Assembly (NCBI GenBank): GCA_937883755.1
Contig: CAKZYA010000003.1
Location: 62,001-126,000, forward strand
Source: an uncultured Flammeovirgaceae bacterium
Lineage (GTDB): Bacteria; Bacteroidota; Bacteroidia; Cytophagales; Cyclobacteriaceae
Length of the DNA: 64,000 nt
Direction: 5' to 3'
The notes beneath the pieces are model-generated. The model worked only from the letters and a program-made list of their open reading frames with translations, had not been told where the DNA came from and searched no databases. Shown here piece after piece: positions 62,961 through 64,000 of the stretch. Each line of letters begins with the position of its first letter. The first letter of the stretch is position 1. A program made the translations under genes and the position numbers.

Positions 62961-63335
62961 TTAGTTAAAGTGAATATTGGTGCTTTCTCTTACTGAGTCA
63001 ATAGCTATTTCAAACGTATGTCTTCCTCGGGGTAGGGGTGGACTAGGAGTTATCTGTGCTACCTTTGCTAAGAAATAGGTGTAAGTATATAAAGTATCGC
63101 CACCAATGTTGACTGAGAGTGTTGGTTCATCGAGGATATCATATGGATAGTATCGGTAATCAGTAGTATCACTGGGAGCTAGAGAGCCAAAGAACTGTGA
63201 GTTATCGACGTATAAAATCACTTCATCAATAGGTTGTCCAGTTTGGTTAACAACTCGAACAAAATTGGGATCAGGTTCTTCCGAACAAGCACTTAATATC
63301 ACGGAGAAAAGTAGAGCGATACCTAATTTTTGCAC
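62961..63335 (-). CDS. Small lipoprotein, unknown family
   Basis: Signal with lipobox LSAC (Cys17) followed by SEEPD. The 100-residue mature part has an immunoglobulin-like pattern (FVRVVNQTGQPIDEVILYVD, DTLYTYTYFLAKVAQI, RHTFEIAIDSV). No family recognised. It precedes the 62443-62946 lipoprotein gene by 14 bases and is divergent from the YfcE-type phosphoesterase. Confidence 0.7.
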   Translation of the reverse strand: MQKLGIALLFSVILSACSEEPDPNFVRVVNQTGQPIDEVILYVDNSQFFGSLAPSDTTDYRYYPYDILDEPTLSVNIGGDTLYTYTYFLAKVAQITPSPPLPRGRHTFEIAIDSVRESTNIHFN

Positions 63336-63387
63336 ACTGCTAACAATTTCTACTAAGACTATCTTTTCTTCTAAAAGGTTGTAAACT

Positions 63388-63891
63388 ATGCTAAAGATTG
63401 GTCTGCTTTCCGATACACATAGCTACCTCGATCCGCAGATTTTTACCTACTTTGCCAATTGCGATGAAATATGGCATGCCGGAGATATTGGTAGCCTGAA
63501 AATTCTTGAGGCACTGGAATCTTTTAAGCCAATCCGAGCTGTGTTTGGAAATATCGATAGCAGTGAGCTTCGGCAAGAATTACCGATGGACTGTTGGCTG
63601 GAACGGGAAGGGCTAAGAGTCTGGATGACGCATATCGGCGGTTATCCACCCAAATACAATCCTCGCGTACGAAAAATACTAGCAGAGCAACAGGCTGACC
63701 TATTCATCTGTGGCCATTCTCATATACTGAAGGTGATAAAAGATAAAGAAAGAAATAATATGCTTTGCCTGAATCCGGGTGCGGCGGGAAGGCAGGGGTT
63801 TCACCGGACACGAACTATTTTACGGTTTCAGTTAAACAACGGCTTGGTTAACAAGTTAGAAGCCATTGAACTCGGTTCAAAGTCAAACTAA
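63388..63891 (+). CDS. YfcE/MJ0936-family metallophosphoesterase
   Basis: Small cytoplasmic phosphodiesterase with all motifs in order: GLLSDTHSYLD, WHAGDIGS, AVFGNIDSSELR, VWMTHIGG and FICGHSHILKV, with LNPGAAGRQGF at the C-terminus. The length of 167 residues is typical. Members hydrolyse phosphodiesters in vitro; the natural substrate is unknown. The next gene starts seven bases downstream, suggesting an operon. Confidence 0.92.
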   Translation: MLKIGLLSDTHSYLDPQIFTYFANCDEIWHAGDIGSLKILEALESFKPIRAVFGNIDSSELRQELPMDCWLEREGLRVWMTHIGGYPPKYNPRVRKILAEQQADLFICGHSHILKVIKDKERNNMLCLNPGAAGRQGFHRTRTILRFQLNNGLVNKLEAIELGSKSN

Positions 63892-63897
63892 CCAAAC

Positions 63898-64000
63898 ATG
63901 GCACTTTATGTACTTTCCTTGGGCGGCTCTATTGTGGTTCCGGGCGCAATAGATACGGATTACCTAGTCAAGTTTAAAGAATTTATCCATCGGCGTATTG
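63898..64000 (+). CDS. Amino-acid-kinase family protein, probably UMP kinase, cut by the window end
   Basis: Only the first 34 codons are visible. ALYVLSLGGSIVVPGAIDTD matches the N-terminal phosphate-binding strand-loop of UMP kinases of the archaeal/short type (LSLGGSxxxP). It starts seven bases after the phosphoesterase stop. The assignment to UMP kinase rather than another amino-acid kinase is an inference from the LSLGGS motif. Confidence 0.6.
   Translation, partial: MALYVLSLGGSIVVPGAIDTDYLVKFKEFIHRRI

Overview
The window looks like ordinary chromosome of a member of the Bacteroidota, most likely order Cytophagales. Evidence: a SusC/SusD outer-membrane pair, the type IX secretion proteins PorU and PorV, several PorT-like outer-membrane barrels, a DUF4295 gene beside rpmB and rpmG, many small lipoproteins with acidic residues after the lipobox cysteine, and promoter-like TAnnTTTG boxes. 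I see no rRNA, tRNA, CRISPR array, integrase or transposase. The genus cannot be fixed from this sequence.

Layout. 1-9.6 kb is patchy: a PepSY membrane protein cut by the window edge, a class A2 beta-lactamase, an exported phosphoesterase, a diaminopropionate ammonia-lyase, one intact and two decayed DinB-like genes, a PhoX-like protein, a haloalkane-dehalogenase-like hydrolase and a small lipoprotein gene broken by an in-frame TGA. 9.6-24.6 kb is envelope-rich: two PorT-like barrels, a lipoprotein, SusC/SusD, an isochorismatase-fold hydrolase, an MFS transporter, a large propeller-plus-barrel protein coupled to an FAD oxidoreductase, then pssA and purS. 24.6-30.1 kb carries porU-porV-yebC in close succession. 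30.3-36.2 kb holds a frameshifted NTR-like gene, an M24 peptidase, and a minus-strand operon ribA / RibD-reductase-like / MDR dehydrogenase / unknown / GNAT. 36.6-43 kb has ribokinase, a coiled-coil lipoprotein, two Gfo/Idh/MocA oxidoreductases, MOSC, YbjQ and TetR proteins. 43-44.5 kb is an AT-rich island with a 47-residue lipoprotein and an unknown membrane protein. 44.6-49.3 kb has an ABC permease fused to a substrate-binding domain whose halves are in reversed order, a purine nucleoside phosphorylase, a CrtA-like monooxygenase and ornithine aminotransferase. 49.5-57.2 kb is housekeeping: rpmB, rpmG, DUF4295, ftsY, a barrel protein, a PAP2-like protein with rpoN, asnS and a YdcF protein. 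57.3-64 kb has an MBL hydrolase, a serine hydrolase interrupted by TGA, the cytochrome bd operon with a readable promoter, two lipoproteins, a YfcE-type phosphoesterase and the start of a UMP-kinase-like gene.

How the genes work together. PorU and PorV form the cell-surface attachment module of the type IX secretion system. SusC/SusD is a nutrient import pair with no enzymes or regulator beside it. CydA and CydB form a bd oxidase. RibA supplies a GTP-derived pyrimidine to a reductase lacking the usual deaminase domain, suggesting a side branch of flavin or pterin metabolism.

Four genes are interrupted or reduced to fragments (DinB copies, a lipocalin-like lipoprotein, an NTR-like protein, a serine hydrolase). 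Several intergenic spaces contain recurring inverted repeats that run into the stop codons of neighbouring genes. The most unusual single observation is the apparently circularly permuted substrate-binding domain at 44639-46210. All family assignments are by reading motifs; no database search was run.
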